Source: Nocardioides sp. Root1257
GTDB lineage: Bacteria > Actinomycetota > Actinomycetes > Propionibacteriales > Nocardioidaceae
DNA: 64,000 bases
NCBI RefSeq assembly: GCF_001425175.1
Contig: NZ_LMDV01000001.1
Coordinates: forward strand, 620,001 to 684,000
Direction of reading: 5' to 3'
The notes below the pieces were generated by a model. It searched no databases, was not told where the DNA came from, and worked only from the letters and a program-made list of their open reading frames with translations. Position numbers and translations under genes: made by a program. Positions 37,366 to 45,606 of the stretch are shown here, piece after piece (within the stretch, counting starts at the first letter, position 1; each line of letters begins with the position of its first letter).

Positions 37366-38096
37366 CGGGTTCCCCGGGTGAGTGCGAGCGCGTCCTCGAG
37401 GGTGAACTTCCCCTCGTAGAGCGCGGTGCCGGCGATCGCGCCCTCGACACCCTCGGGGACCAGGTCCATCAGCGCCCGGATGTCGTCGAGGGTGGTGACG
37501 CCGCCCGAGGCGACGACCGGTGCGGAGGTCACGGCGCAGACGTCGCGGAGCAGCTGGAGGTTGGGGCCGGCGAGCATGCCGTCCTTGTTGACGTCGGTGA
37601 CGACGTAGCGAGCGCAGCCCTCGGCGTCGAGCCGGGTCAGGGTCTCGTAGAGGTCGCCGCCGTCCTTGGTCCAGCCGCGGGCGGCCAGCGTCCGACCGCG
37701 TACGTCGAGGCCGATCGCGATCCGGTCGCCGTGCTCGGCGATCACCTTCGCGCACCACTCCGGCTGCTCGAGGGCGGCGGTGCCGATGTTGACCCGGCGG
37801 CAGCCCGTGGCCAGCGCCGCCTCGAGGGACTCGTCGTCGCGGATGCCGCCGCTCATCTCGACCTGGATGTCGAGGGCGCCGACGATCTCGGCCTGGAGCT
37901 CGCGGTTGGTGCCGCGGCCGAACGCCGCGTCGAGGTCGACCAGGTGCAGCCACTCGGCCCCGGCGTCCTGCCAGCGCATCGCGGCGGCCACCGGGTCGCC
38001 GTACACGCGCTCGGAGCCGGCGACGCCCTGGGCGAGCTGGACCGCCCGGCCCTCGGTGATGTCGACGGCGGGCAGGAGCTCGAGGTGGTCAGACAT
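37362..38096 (-). CDS. hisA: Phosphoribosyl isomerase HisA/PriA
   Basis: 244-residue TIM barrel that isomerises ProFAR to PRFAR; actinobacterial PriA also does the TrpF reaction. Catalytic residues Asp12 (LPAVDITEG) and Asp131 (GLDVRG) are present, as are Arg140 and Trp142 in [11 protein letters not shown], the PriA-type pair. The Arg equivalent to Arg19 of M. tuberculosis PriA is Gln20 (RAVQLAQG; codon 38037-38039). No separate trpF is in the trp cluster. ATG at 38096, 24 nt after the 107-aa gene. Confidence 0.94.
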   Translation of the reverse strand: MSDHLELLPAVDITEGRAVQLAQGVAGSERVYGDPVAAAMRWQDAGAEWLHLVDLDAAFGRGTNRELQAEIVGALDIQVEMSGGIRDDESLEAALATGCRRVNIGTAALEQPEWCAKVIAEHGDRIAIGLDVRGRTLAARGWTKDGGDLYETLTRLDAEGCARYVVTDVNKDGMLAGPNLQLLRDVCAVTSAPVVASGGVTTLDDIRALMDLVPEGVEGAIAGTALYEGKFTLEDALALTRGTR

Positions 38097-38120
38097 GTCT
38101 TCTTCTCTACTCGGACGGGG

Positions 38121-38444
38121 TCAGCTGGTCATCAGGATGATGAGGATGGGCGCGATCAGCACGCTCAGCGCGAGGGCGAGGAAGCGGGCCGCCCAGTCAC
38201 CGGAGGCGATCCAGACCAGCACGTTGAGCGCCAGCACCGAGACCACGAGCATCCGGGTGCGGGTGCGGTGGCGCGCCGCGATCACGCCGCTCGGCCGGGT
38301 ACGCCGCTTCGGGACCCAGCGACTGAGCGTGGCGACCCGGGCGTCGCGGCGCGCCCGGCGCTCCTGCTCGGCGGCCCGTGCCGTCGCCTCGATCGCCGCC
38401 AGCCGCTCGCGCTCGGCCCGGCGCTGCGCGCGCTCCTTGCTCAT
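38121..38444 (-). CDS. Uncharacterised membrane protein inside the histidine operon, 107 aa
   Basis: A strongly basic N-terminal half (MSKERAQRRAERERLAAIEA, helical and Arg/Ala/Glu-rich) is followed by two membrane helices at about residues 65-82 and 88-106. Not recognised. It sits between hisH (7 nt gap) and hisA (24 nt gap) in an otherwise continuous operon, so it is co-transcribed with histidine genes; a role in that pathway is not shown by sequence. Confidence 0.75.
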   Translation of the reverse strand: MSKERAQRRAERERLAAIEATARAAEQERRARRDARVATLSRWVPKRRTRPSGVIAARHRTRTRMLVVSVLALNVLVWIASGDWAARFLALALSVLIAPILIILMTS

Positions 38445-38451
38445 GCCGGCC

Positions 38452-39090
38452 TCACGACAGCGACCGCACCCAGTTGCGCAGCAGCGCGGCGCCCGCGTCG
38501 CCGGACTTCTCGGGGTGGAACTGGGTCGCGGAGAGCGGGCCGTTCTCGACGGCCGCCACGAACCGGTCGCCGCCGTGCGTCGACCAGGTCACGAGGGGCG
38601 CCCGGGTCCGGTCGTTGGTCTCGAGAGTCCAGTCGCGCACGGCGTACGAGTGCACGAAGTAGAAGCGCTCGTCCTGGATGCCGTCGAAGAGCGACGTGCC
38701 GGCCGGGACGTCGACGGTGTTCCAGCCCATGTGCGGCACGACGGGCGCCTGGATCCGCTCGACGACGCCCGGCCACTCGTCGCAGCCCTCGGTCTCGACG
38801 CCGTGCTCGACCCCGCGCTCGAAGAGCACCTGCATGCCGACGCAGATGCCGAGCACCGGCCGCCCGCCCGCCAGCCGGCGGCCGATGATCCGCTCGCCCT
38901 TGATGGCGCGCAGGCCGGCCATGCAGGCGGCGTACGCGCCGACGCCGGGGACCAGCAGCCCGTCGGCGTTCAGCGCCGTCTCGAAGTCACCGGTGAGGGT
39001 CACGTCGGCGCCGGCCCGCTCGACCGCGCGCACGGCGGAGCGGAGGTTGCCCGACCCGTAGTCGAGAACCACGACGTTCGGTTGGGTCAC
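38452..39090 (-). CDS. hisH: Imidazole glycerol phosphate synthase, glutamine amidotransferase subunit
   Basis: 212-residue class I amidotransferase feeding ammonia to HisF. The nucleophile elbow is [13 protein letters not shown] and the His-Glu of the triad is in [21 protein letters not shown] is the usual N-terminus. GTG or ATG region near 39090 overlaps the hisB stop by 4 nt. Confidence 0.96.
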   Translation of the reverse strand: MTQPNVVVLDYGSGNLRSAVRAVERAGADVTLTGDFETALNADGLLVPGVGAYAACMAGLRAIKGERIIGRRLAGGRPVLGICVGMQVLFERGVEHGVETEGCDEWPGVVERIQAPVVPHMGWNTVDVPAGTSLFDGIQDERFYFVHSYAVRDWTLETNDRTRAPLVTWSTHGGDRFVAAVENGPLSATQFHPEKSGDAGAALLRNWVRSLS

Positions 39091-39695
39091 AGAGCGCCCT
39101 TGGTGCTGGGGATGCCCGTCTCGCGCGGGTCGAGCGCGACGGCGTCGCGGAAGGCCCGCGCGAACGCCTTGAACTGGGTCTCCACGATGTGGTGCGGCTC
39201 GCGGCCGGCGAGCACGCGCACGTGCAGGGCGAAGTGGCCGTGGAAGGCGATCGACTCGAAGACGTGCTGCGTGAGGGAGCCGAGGTAGGCGGGCGTCGAG
39301 CCGCCCAGCTGGACGTACTGCTGCCCCTCGGGCTCGCCGGTGTGGACGCAGTACGGGCGTCCGGAGACGTCGACGACAGCCTGCACGAGCGCCTCGTCGA
39401 GCGGCACGGTCGCGTCGCCGAAGCGGCGGATGCCCAGCTTGTCGCCGAGCGCCTGGCGCAGCGCCTGGCCGAGGGCGATCGCGGTGTCCTCGGTCGTGTG
39501 GTGGGCGTCGATCCAGTGGTCGCCCTCGGACTGCACGGTGAGGTCGACCAGGCTGTGCCGCGCGAACGCGGTCAGCATGTGGTCGTAGAAGCCGATGCCG
39601 GTCGAGATGTCGTGGCGACCGGTGCCGTCGAGGTCGACCTCGACGAGCACCTTGGACTCGCTGGTCTGCCGCTCGACGCGTGCGGTACGGCTCAT
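39087..39695 (-). CDS. hisB: Imidazoleglycerol-phosphate dehydratase
   Basis: 202 residues; a manganese enzyme dehydrating IGP to imidazole acetol phosphate. The two metal-binding motifs are [14 protein letters not shown] and [16 protein letters not shown], and [20 protein letters not shown] is the conserved N-terminal core. Monofunctional (no phosphatase domain). ATG at 39695 overlaps the hisC stop by 4 nt; a longer frame to 39779 runs back into hisC and is not used. Confidence 0.96.
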   Translation of the reverse strand: MSRTARVERQTSESKVLVEVDLDGTGRHDISTGIGFYDHMLTAFARHSLVDLTVQSEGDHWIDAHHTTEDTAIALGQALRQALGDKLGIRRFGDATVPLDEALVQAVVDVSGRPYCVHTGEPEGQQYVQLGGSTPAYLGSLTQHVFESIAFHGHFALHVRVLAGREPHHIVETQFKAFARAFRDAVALDPRETGIPSTKGAL

Positions 39696-40786
39696 CGCTG
39701 TTCCTCTTCCATGACCTCGGTCAGTGCCTGCTTGAACGCCATCATCTCGTCTGCGGTGCCGATCGACACCCGCAGCCACCCGTCCGGGCCGGTCTCGCGG
39801 ATCAGCACGCCCCGGTCGAGCAGCCCCTGCCAGACAGCATGACGGTCGGCGAAGGTCCCGAACAACGCGAAATTGGCGTCGGAGTCGGCGACCTGTAGCC
39901 CCTGTGCCCGCAGCCAGTCGACCGTGGCGTCGCGCTCGGCGCGCAGCTCGTCGACCTTGCCGAGCAGCTCGGGCGCGTGCCGCAGCGCCGCGAGCGCGGC
40001 CGCCTGGGTGACCGCCGAGAGGTGGTAGGGCAGCCGGACGACCCGGATGGCGTCGCAGATCGCCGGGTCCGCAGCGAGGTAGCCGAGGCGCAGCCCGGCG
40101 GCGGCGAACGCCTTGCTCATGGTCCGGCTCACCACCAGGTTGCGGTGCTCGGGCAGCAGCTCGACCGCGCTCGGCACGCCGGTGCGCCGGAACTCGCCGT
40201 ACGCCTCGTCGACGACGACGATCCCGTCCTGGGCGGCCTCGCAGAGCATGGCGACGGCCTCCGGGGGCAGGGCCGTGCCGGTCGGGTTGTTGGGGCTCGG
40301 CAGCAGCACCACGCTCGGCTGCCGCTCCTTGACCAGGTCGCGGGCCCGGTCGAGGTCGAGGGAGAAGTCGCTCTCACGGTGCCCGACGACCCACTCGGTG
40401 ACGGTGTCGCGGGCGTACTCGGGATACATCGAGTACGTCGGCGCGAAGCTCAGCGCGACCCGGCCCGGACCCCCGAAGGCCTGCAGCAGCTGGAGCATCA
40501 CCTCGTTGGAGCCGTTGGCCGCCCACACCTGCTCGGCAGTGACGCCGTGCGGCGTGTCGGTCGAGAGGTACGCCGCCAGCGCCGTGCGCAGCTCGACGAA
40601 CTCGCGGTCGGGGTAGCGGTTGAGCGTCGTCGCGGCGCCGGCGACGGCGGTCGCGATGTCGGCGGCGCAGGCGAGCGACGGGCCGTAGGGGTTCTCGTTG
40701 ACGTTGAGCTGGACGGGCACGTCCAGCTGCGGGGCGCCGTACGGCTCGATCCCCCGCAGCTCCTCGCGGAGCGGCGGCCAGGTCAT
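39692..40786 (-). CDS. hisC: Histidinol-phosphate aminotransferase
   Basis: 364-residue fold-type I PLP enzyme. [29 protein letters not shown] and the PLP-Lys motif [17 protein letters not shown] are present, matching HisC. ATG at 40786 overlaps the hisD stop by 4 nt. Confidence 0.96.
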   Translation of the reverse strand: MTWPPLREELRGIEPYGAPQLDVPVQLNVNENPYGPSLACAADIATAVAGAATTLNRYPDREFVELRTALAAYLSTDTPHGVTAEQVWAANGSNEVMLQLLQAFGGPGRVALSFAPTYSMYPEYARDTVTEWVVGHRESDFSLDLDRARDLVKERQPSVVLLPSPNNPTGTALPPEAVAMLCEAAQDGIVVVDEAYGEFRRTGVPSAVELLPEHRNLVVSRTMSKAFAAAGLRLGYLAADPAICDAIRVVRLPYHLSAVTQAAALAALRHAPELLGKVDELRAERDATVDWLRAQGLQVADSDANFALFGTFADRHAVWQGLLDRGVLIRETGPDGWLRVSIGTADEMMAFKQALTEVMEEEQR

Positions 40787-42084
40787 GACTGGAACCGCAC
40801 GGAGACCGCGGCGCCGTGACCCGGCAGGTCCTCGGCGTTCGCGAGCGTCACGACGTGGTCGGCGACCTCGGCCAGCGCGTCGCGGCTGTAGTCGACGACG
40901 TGCACCGACTTGGTGAACGCGCGCACCGAGAGCCCGCTGCTGTGGCAGGCGCAGCCGGCCGTGGGCAGCACGTGGTTGGAGCCCGCGCAGTAGTCGCCGA
41001 GGCTCACCGGGGCGTACTGCCCGACGAAGATCGCGCCGGCGTTGCGCACCCGGGCGGCGTACGCCGAGGCGTCGGCCGTGTGGATCTCGAGGTGCTCCGC
41101 GGCGTAGGCGTTGACGACGTCGAGGCCCTGCTCCAGGTCGTCGACGAGCACGATGCCGGACTGGTTGCCGGCGAGGCTGGTGCGGATCCGGTCGACGTGC
41201 TTGGTGGCGGAGACCTGCTTGTCGAGCTCGGCCTCGACGTCGGCCGCGAGACGCTCGGACGGGGTGACCAGCACGGCCGCGGCGAGCGGGTCGTGCTCGG
41301 CCTGGCTGACCAGGTCGGCGGCGACGTACGCCGCGTCGGCGGTGTCGTCGGCGAGGATCGCGATCTCGGTCGGGCCGGCCTCGGAGTCGATGCCCACCTG
41401 GCCCTTGAGGAGCCGCTTGGCGGTGACCGTGTAGATGTTGCCCGGTCCGGTGACCAGGTCGACCTTGGCGCACGGCCCCACGCCGTACGCGAGCATGGCG
41501 ATCGCCTGGGCGCCGCCGACGGCGTACACCTCCTCGACGCCGAGCAGCGCGCACGCTGCCAGGATCGTCGGGTGCACGGCACCGCCGAACTCCTTCTGCG
41601 GCGGGCTCGAGAGCGCGATCGACCGCACGCCGGCGGTCTGCGCGGGCACGACGTTCATCAGCACGCTCGACACGAGCGGCGCCAGCCCGCCGGGCACGTA
41701 GAGGCCGACCCGGTCGACCGGCACCTTGCGGTGGGTCACCCGGGCCCCCGGCCCGAGGTCGGTGACGGCGTCGGTCTCCAGCTCGTTGGCGCAGGTCGCG
41801 CGCAGGCGGCGGATGGACTCCTCCAGGCCGGCGCGGATCGCGGGGTCGAGCTCCGCCAGGGCGGTCTCGAGCGCGGCCGGCGCGACCCGGATGTCCTCGA
41901 CGGTGACCCCGTCGAACCGCTCGCCGTACTCACGGATGGCGTCCAGCCCGCGGGTCCGGACCGCCTCGCAGATCGCATGCACCGCCGGCACCGCCGCCTC
42001 GACGTCGAAGTCGGCACGGGGCACGGCTGCCCGGTAGTCGACCGTGGTGCGGTCGGCTCCTCGCAGGTCGATGCGCTGGATCAT
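40783..42084 (-). CDS. hisD: Histidinol dehydrogenase
   Basis: 433 residues; the last two oxidations to histidine with NAD and zinc. [43 protein letters not shown] and the Zn/His region SQAEHDPLA are diagnostic, and the catalytic AAEHLEIHT pair is present. ATG at 42084 with TAGAAT 6 nt upstream. First gene of hisD-C-B-H-(107 aa)-A-F. Confidence 0.97.
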   Translation of the reverse strand: MIQRIDLRGADRTTVDYRAAVPRADFDVEAAVPAVHAICEAVRTRGLDAIREYGERFDGVTVEDIRVAPAALETALAELDPAIRAGLEESIRRLRATCANELETDAVTDLGPGARVTHRKVPVDRVGLYVPGGLAPLVSSVLMNVVPAQTAGVRSIALSSPPQKEFGGAVHPTILAACALLGVEEVYAVGGAQAIAMLAYGVGPCAKVDLVTGPGNIYTVTAKRLLKGQVGIDSEAGPTEIAILADDTADAAYVAADLVSQAEHDPLAAAVLVTPSERLAADVEAELDKQVSATKHVDRIRTSLAGNQSGIVLVDDLEQGLDVVNAYAAEHLEIHTADASAYAARVRNAGAIFVGQYAPVSLGDYCAGSNHVLPTAGCACHSSGLSVRAFTKSVHVVDYSRDALAEVADHVVTLANAEDLPGHGAAVSVRFQS

Positions 42085-42090
42085 GGGGCG

Positions 42091-42096
42091 ATTCTA
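42091..42096 (-). promoter_or_regulatory. -10 hexamer of the his operon
   Basis: TAGAAT followed by CGCCCC and the ATG of hisD at 42084; leaderless. Confidence 0.6.
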
Positions 42097-42149
42097 CGAG
42101 CGCGCGCCTGTTGCGGCGGATCGCCGACAGGGGCTGGACGGCGGGCCGT

Positions 42150-42216
42150 GGTGGTTTCGAGACTCAGGACCGACACGGTGGTTGAGGTGCGAGCGCCAGC
42201 GAGCCTCGAAACCACC
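42150..42216. repeat. Palindromic dispersed element, copy 2
   Basis: 67 bp with ends GGTGGTTTCGAGACTC and GAGCCTCGAAACCACC (one mismatch as an inverted pair) and an internal GGTGGTTGAGGTGCGAGCG that is related to copy 1 at 30923-31014. It is shorter because most of one internal arm is missing. It lies in the divergent space between hisD and the LON-domain gene. Confidence 0.85.
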
Positions 42217-42231
42217 GTCGCGAGGACCGAC

Positions 42232-42237
42232 TACGTT
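42232..42237 (+). promoter_or_regulatory. -10 hexamer of the LON-domain gene
   Basis: TACGTT, then GGAGGC and the GTG at 42244; leaderless pattern. Confidence 0.5.
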
Positions 42238-42243
42238 GGAGGC

Positions 42244-42909
42244 GTGGACGACACGCTCCCGATGTTCCCGCTGAACGCGGTGCTCTTCCCCGGCCTGAGC
42301 GTGCCGCTGAAGGTCTTCGAGGACCGCTACCGGGCGCTGGTGCACCACCTGCTGCGGGTCGAGGACCCGGTCGAGCGCGCGTTCGGCTCCGTGGGCATCC
42401 GGGAGGGCTACGAGGTCGGCGACCACGGCGCGCAGTCGCTGTACCGGGTCGGCTGCCGGATGCAGCTCACCGAGATCGAGAGCCACCCCGACGGCACCTT
42501 CGACGTGGTCGCCGTCGGCATGGAGCGGATCGAGCTCCAGCGCCTCGACACCACGGGGACCTTCCCCGTCGGTCACGTCATCGACCGGCCCGACGTCTCC
42601 GCCCCGGTGCCCGAGGAGGTGCTGGAGCGCGCTCGGGCCGCCTTCACCGCCTACCGGGTGGCGCTTGCCGACCTCCGCAGCGACCCGTACGACGGCGCGC
42701 TCCCCCGCGACCCGACGTACCTCTCCTGGACGCTGGCCGCCGTCGCGCCGCTGCCGATGTCGGAGCGCCAGTCGCTGCTCGAGGCCGAGGACGCGACCGA
42801 GCGGCTCGTCCTGCTCACCGACCTGCTGCGCTCCGAGCTGCGCGCCATGAACGTCATCCCGTCGCTGCCGGCCACCGAGGTGGCCCGCACGCGCTGGTCG
42901 CCGAACTGA
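42244..42909 (+). CDS. LON peptidase substrate-binding domain protein
   Basis: 221 residues, a stand-alone Lon N-terminal (PUA-like) domain without ATPase or protease. LPMFPLNAVLFPGLSVPLKV is the family's opening motif, with VFEDRYRALV after it. Thought to bind unfolded or specific substrates; the partner is unknown. Leaderless GTG start. ybaK follows after 7 nt, probably in one transcript. Confidence 0.9.
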   Translation: MDDTLPMFPLNAVLFPGLSVPLKVFEDRYRALVHHLLRVEDPVERAFGSVGIREGYEVGDHGAQSLYRVGCRMQLTEIESHPDGTFDVVAVGMERIELQRLDTTGTFPVGHVIDRPDVSAPVPEEVLERARAAFTAYRVALADLRSDPYDGALPRDPTYLSWTLAAVAPLPMSERQSLLEAEDATERLVLLTDLLRSELRAMNVIPSLPATEVARTRWSPN

Positions 42910-42916
42910 GGGCGTC

Positions 42917-43405
42917 ATGGCGAAGAAGAAGTCGGCGGGTGGCACGCCCGCGACCGTCGCCCTGACCGCTGCGGGGATCGCCTTCACCCTGCACGAGTAC
43001 CACCACGACCCGCGGGCGGAGTCCTACGGTCTCGAGGCGGCGGAGGCCCTGGGCGTCGACCCGGCGCGGGTCTTCAAGACGCTGATGGCGAGCGTCGATG
43101 GTGCGTTGACCGTCGGCATCGTGCCGGTCTCCGGCCAGCTCGACCTCAAGGCGCTGGCCCGCGCCGTCGGCGGCAGCAAGGCCGCGATGGGCGACCTGGC
43201 TGCGGCCGAGCGGGCCACCGGGTACGTCGCCGGTGGGATCTCCCCGGTCGGCCAGCGGCGTCGGCACCCGACGGTGCTCGACGAGACCGCCTCGGCGTAC
43301 GGCACGGTCTACGTCTCCGCGGGTCGCCGCGGGCTCGACCTCGAGATCGCGCCGGCCGACCTGGTCGAGGTCACCGGCGCGATCGTCGCCGCGATCGGAC
43401 GCTAG
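42917..43405 (+). CDS. ybaK: YbaK-type Cys-tRNA(Pro)/aminoacyl-tRNA deacylase
   Basis: 162 residues, the editing-domain fold related to the ProRS INS domain. VFKTLMASVDG holds the catalytic Lys, and GYVAGGISPVGQRRRHPTVLDE is the signature stretch with GGISP. It hydrolyses mischarged Cys-tRNA(Pro). ATG at 42917. The 3' end overlaps the DUF3352 gene by 4 nt, tail to tail. Confidence 0.92.
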   Translation: MAKKKSAGGTPATVALTAAGIAFTLHEYHHDPRAESYGLEAAEALGVDPARVFKTLMASVDGALTVGIVPVSGQLDLKALARAVGGSKAAMGDLAAAERATGYVAGGISPVGQRRRHPTVLDETASAYGTVYVSAGRRGLDLEIAPADLVEVTGAIVAAIGR

Positions 43406-45051
43406 TCGGTCGTGACCTTGAGGACGGCGTGGGCCACGTCGTCCTCGACCCAGGCGCTCATCCCGAGCGCACCGAGCGGGTCCAGGTTGTCGCCGACCTC
43501 GTCGTCCAGGACGCCGGAGTCCGCCAGCCAGCCGCCGATGGCGTCGAAGTTCACGTAGACGACCGCCGCGGCGTCGTCGGCGTGCTCGACGACCTTCGTG
43601 AACCGGTCGCTGTCCCCCAGCCCGCCGTCCTCGAGCAGGACCTTGCGGTAGTCGGCGTCCGGACCCACCGCCACGACCCCGTCGCCGGAGTCGCTGTCGA
43701 GCACCCCACCGTCGGCCCCGGCCGCAGCGGTGCTCAGCTTGTCGAGGACCCCCTCGATGTCGTCGGCGTTGCCCAGCACCTTGACGCCGACCCCGGTGGC
43801 CCCGGTGTCGTCGACCCCGGCGCTCGAGAACAGCGAATCCGGGTCGAAGTCGGCGTCGACCGCGAGCGTCAGCGACTCACCCACCAGCGTCTCGGCGTCC
43901 TGTGGCAGGTCCAGGCCGAGCTGCTCGCCCGCCTCGGCCAGGAGGTCGTCGGCCGACTCCCCCGAGGCCTGGGAGACCTGGTCGACGATGTCGGTCAGCC
44001 AGCCCTCCTGGAAGCTCAGCCCGATGGCCGCGGCGGTGTCGTCGGGCAGCGTCGAGATCGCGTCCCCGCCGTGGTCGCCCGCGGTGACAGCCTTGCCGGT
44101 GGCCGCCGGGTCGGCGGCGACCTCGAGCTCGAGGCCGCCGTCGTCGAAGCGGACGGTGGCCGCCGCTCCCTTGAAGTCCTTCAGCGCGTCCGTCATCTCC
44201 TGCGGGCCGGCCGCGCCGCCGCCGAGGTCGTCGACCCCGTCGAGCGGGAGACCGGACAGGCCCTGCAGCCCGTCTGCCAGGGCCTTGCCGGCCGCGGGCG
44301 CGGCGTACATCGAGATGATCCCGTCGTCGCCGGCCGCGTCGGTCCACTGCTGGAAGTCGTCGTCGTCGGCCAGCGGGGAGTCGGCCGCATCGGCGGCGAT
44401 CGCGTCGACCGTCTTCTGGTCCTCGCCGACCAGGGCCCAGCCGTCGGAGATCGCCCAGGCGCCGTCGTCCGTGCTGCCGCTGCCGCACTCGCGGAGCTTC
44501 TTCAGCCCTGCGTCGGCGGCGTCCTCGTCGGAGACCTGGACCACGAAGACCGGGGCCGGCGTGTCACCGCCCGCGTCGACGGCGGCCACCGCGAACCGGT
44601 CACCCAGCCAGGGCTCGATGTCGTCGCCGTAGTCGAGGCCGGCGCAGTCGGACTCCCCCTGGATCTGGTCGAAGATCCACTCGCGCACGTCGTCGTCGGT
44701 GTCGAGCCCGACGTTGTCCTCGAACGCGGGGAACTTCTTCAACGTGCGCAGCGCCTCGATCTTCTGGCCGCCGCTCGGGTCCAGGTCGATGCTGGCGTAG
44801 GCGAGGGTCGATGCCGGCAGCGCCTCGGCCGGCTGGGCGCCGGTCGAGAAGAACGACCAGGCCGCCCACGCGGCCCCGCCCACGACGGCGACGCCGACGG
44901 TCGTGGCGACCGCGACCACGGCGGTACGCCGTCCGTTGCCGGCGCGCGGGGCAGGCGTCAGCCCGTCGCCGCCCCTGCTGTCGAGGTACTCGACGGGGCC
45001 CTGGTGAGGGGGCTCGGAGGGCGGCGGACCGGTGGGGGTGTCGTACGGCAC
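43402..45051 (-). CDS. DUF3352 family protein, membrane-anchored
   Basis: 549 residues: cytoplasmic Pro-rich start, one membrane helix (about residues 43-65), then a large acidic, Asp/Gly/Ala-rich exported domain. LPASTLAYASIDLDPSGGQK right after the helix is the DUF3352 opening. Function unknown. GTG at 45051 with TAGGCT 6 nt upstream. Confidence 0.87.
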   Translation of the reverse strand: MPYDTPTGPPPSEPPHQGPVEYLDSRGGDGLTPAPRAGNGRRTAVVAVATTVGVAVVGGAAWAAWSFFSTGAQPAEALPASTLAYASIDLDPSGGQKIEALRTLKKFPAFEDNVGLDTDDDVREWIFDQIQGESDCAGLDYGDDIEPWLGDRFAVAAVDAGGDTPAPVFVVQVSDEDAADAGLKKLRECGSGSTDDGAWAISDGWALVGEDQKTVDAIAADAADSPLADDDDFQQWTDAAGDDGIISMYAAPAAGKALADGLQGLSGLPLDGVDDLGGGAAGPQEMTDALKDFKGAAATVRFDDGGLELEVAADPAATGKAVTAGDHGGDAISTLPDDTAAAIGLSFQEGWLTDIVDQVSQASGESADDLLAEAGEQLGLDLPQDAETLVGESLTLAVDADFDPDSLFSSAGVDDTGATGVGVKVLGNADDIEGVLDKLSTAAAGADGGVLDSDSGDGVVAVGPDADYRKVLLEDGGLGDSDRFTKVVEHADDAAAVVYVNFDAIGGWLADSGVLDDEVGDNLDPLGALGMSAWVEDDVAHAVLKVTTD

Positions 45052-45057
45052 CCGCGC

Positions 45058-45063
45058 AGCCTA
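45058..45063 (-). promoter_or_regulatory. -10 hexamer of the DUF3352 gene
   Basis: TAGGCT followed by GCGCGG and the GTG at 45051; leaderless. Confidence 0.5.
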
Positions 45064-45606
45064 TCCAGCAGCGCCGGTCTCGGCAGGCGTCTGCTCGGGT
45101 GCGGCTCCACCGGATCGCAGCGGGATGCCGACGAAGACGAGCACGACCCCGATCAGCGCCCCCGACGGCAGGGCGATCCAGGGGCTGCGCCCGGTGACGG
45201 CCAGCGCCATCGGGATCTTCGTGCCGTCGGCCGCGGTGGCGGCGACGGCGTCCTGGTCCGCCGGGCCCAGCGCCGTGCCGACGACCAGCATCAGCCAGGC
45301 GGCCAGCACCGAGCCGACCACCACGGCGGCGAGCGTCAGCAGGGGCACCCGGACCGCGAGCAGCGCGGTCGCGACACCCGCGACGAGCCCGGCGACGACA
45401 CCGACGGCGACGTACCACCCGGTGCCGGAGAACTCCTGCTGGAGCCCGATCGCGTCGGCAGCGGTCCAGGTGTGGCTGTAGGCGACACCCATGGTCGGGG
45501 TCCAGAGCCACTGCCACACCACACCGGCCAGCACCCCGACGACCGCGAAGCCCGCGACGACGAGGCCGAGCTGCGCGACCAGCCGGCGATCGATCGACGT
45601 CGTCAT
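45061..45606 (-). CDS. DUF2567-like membrane protein
   Basis: 181 residues, four membrane segments (about residues 10-30, 65-85, 88-110 and 145-165). The N-terminal LVVAGFAVVGVLAGVVWQWL and a region resembling GTGWYVAVGVVAGLVAGVATAL fit DUF2567 proteins found near dnaE1 in actinobacteria. Function unknown. ATG at 45606 overlaps the dnaE1 stop by 4 nt. Confidence 0.8.
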   Translation of the reverse strand: MTTSIDRRLVAQLGLVVAGFAVVGVLAGVVWQWLWTPTMGVAYSHTWTAADAIGLQQEFSGTGWYVAVGVVAGLVAGVATALLAVRVPLLTLAAVVVGSVLAAWLMLVVGTALGPADQDAVAATAADGTKIPMALAVTGRSPWIALPSGALIGVVLVFVGIPLRSGGAAPEQTPAETGAAG

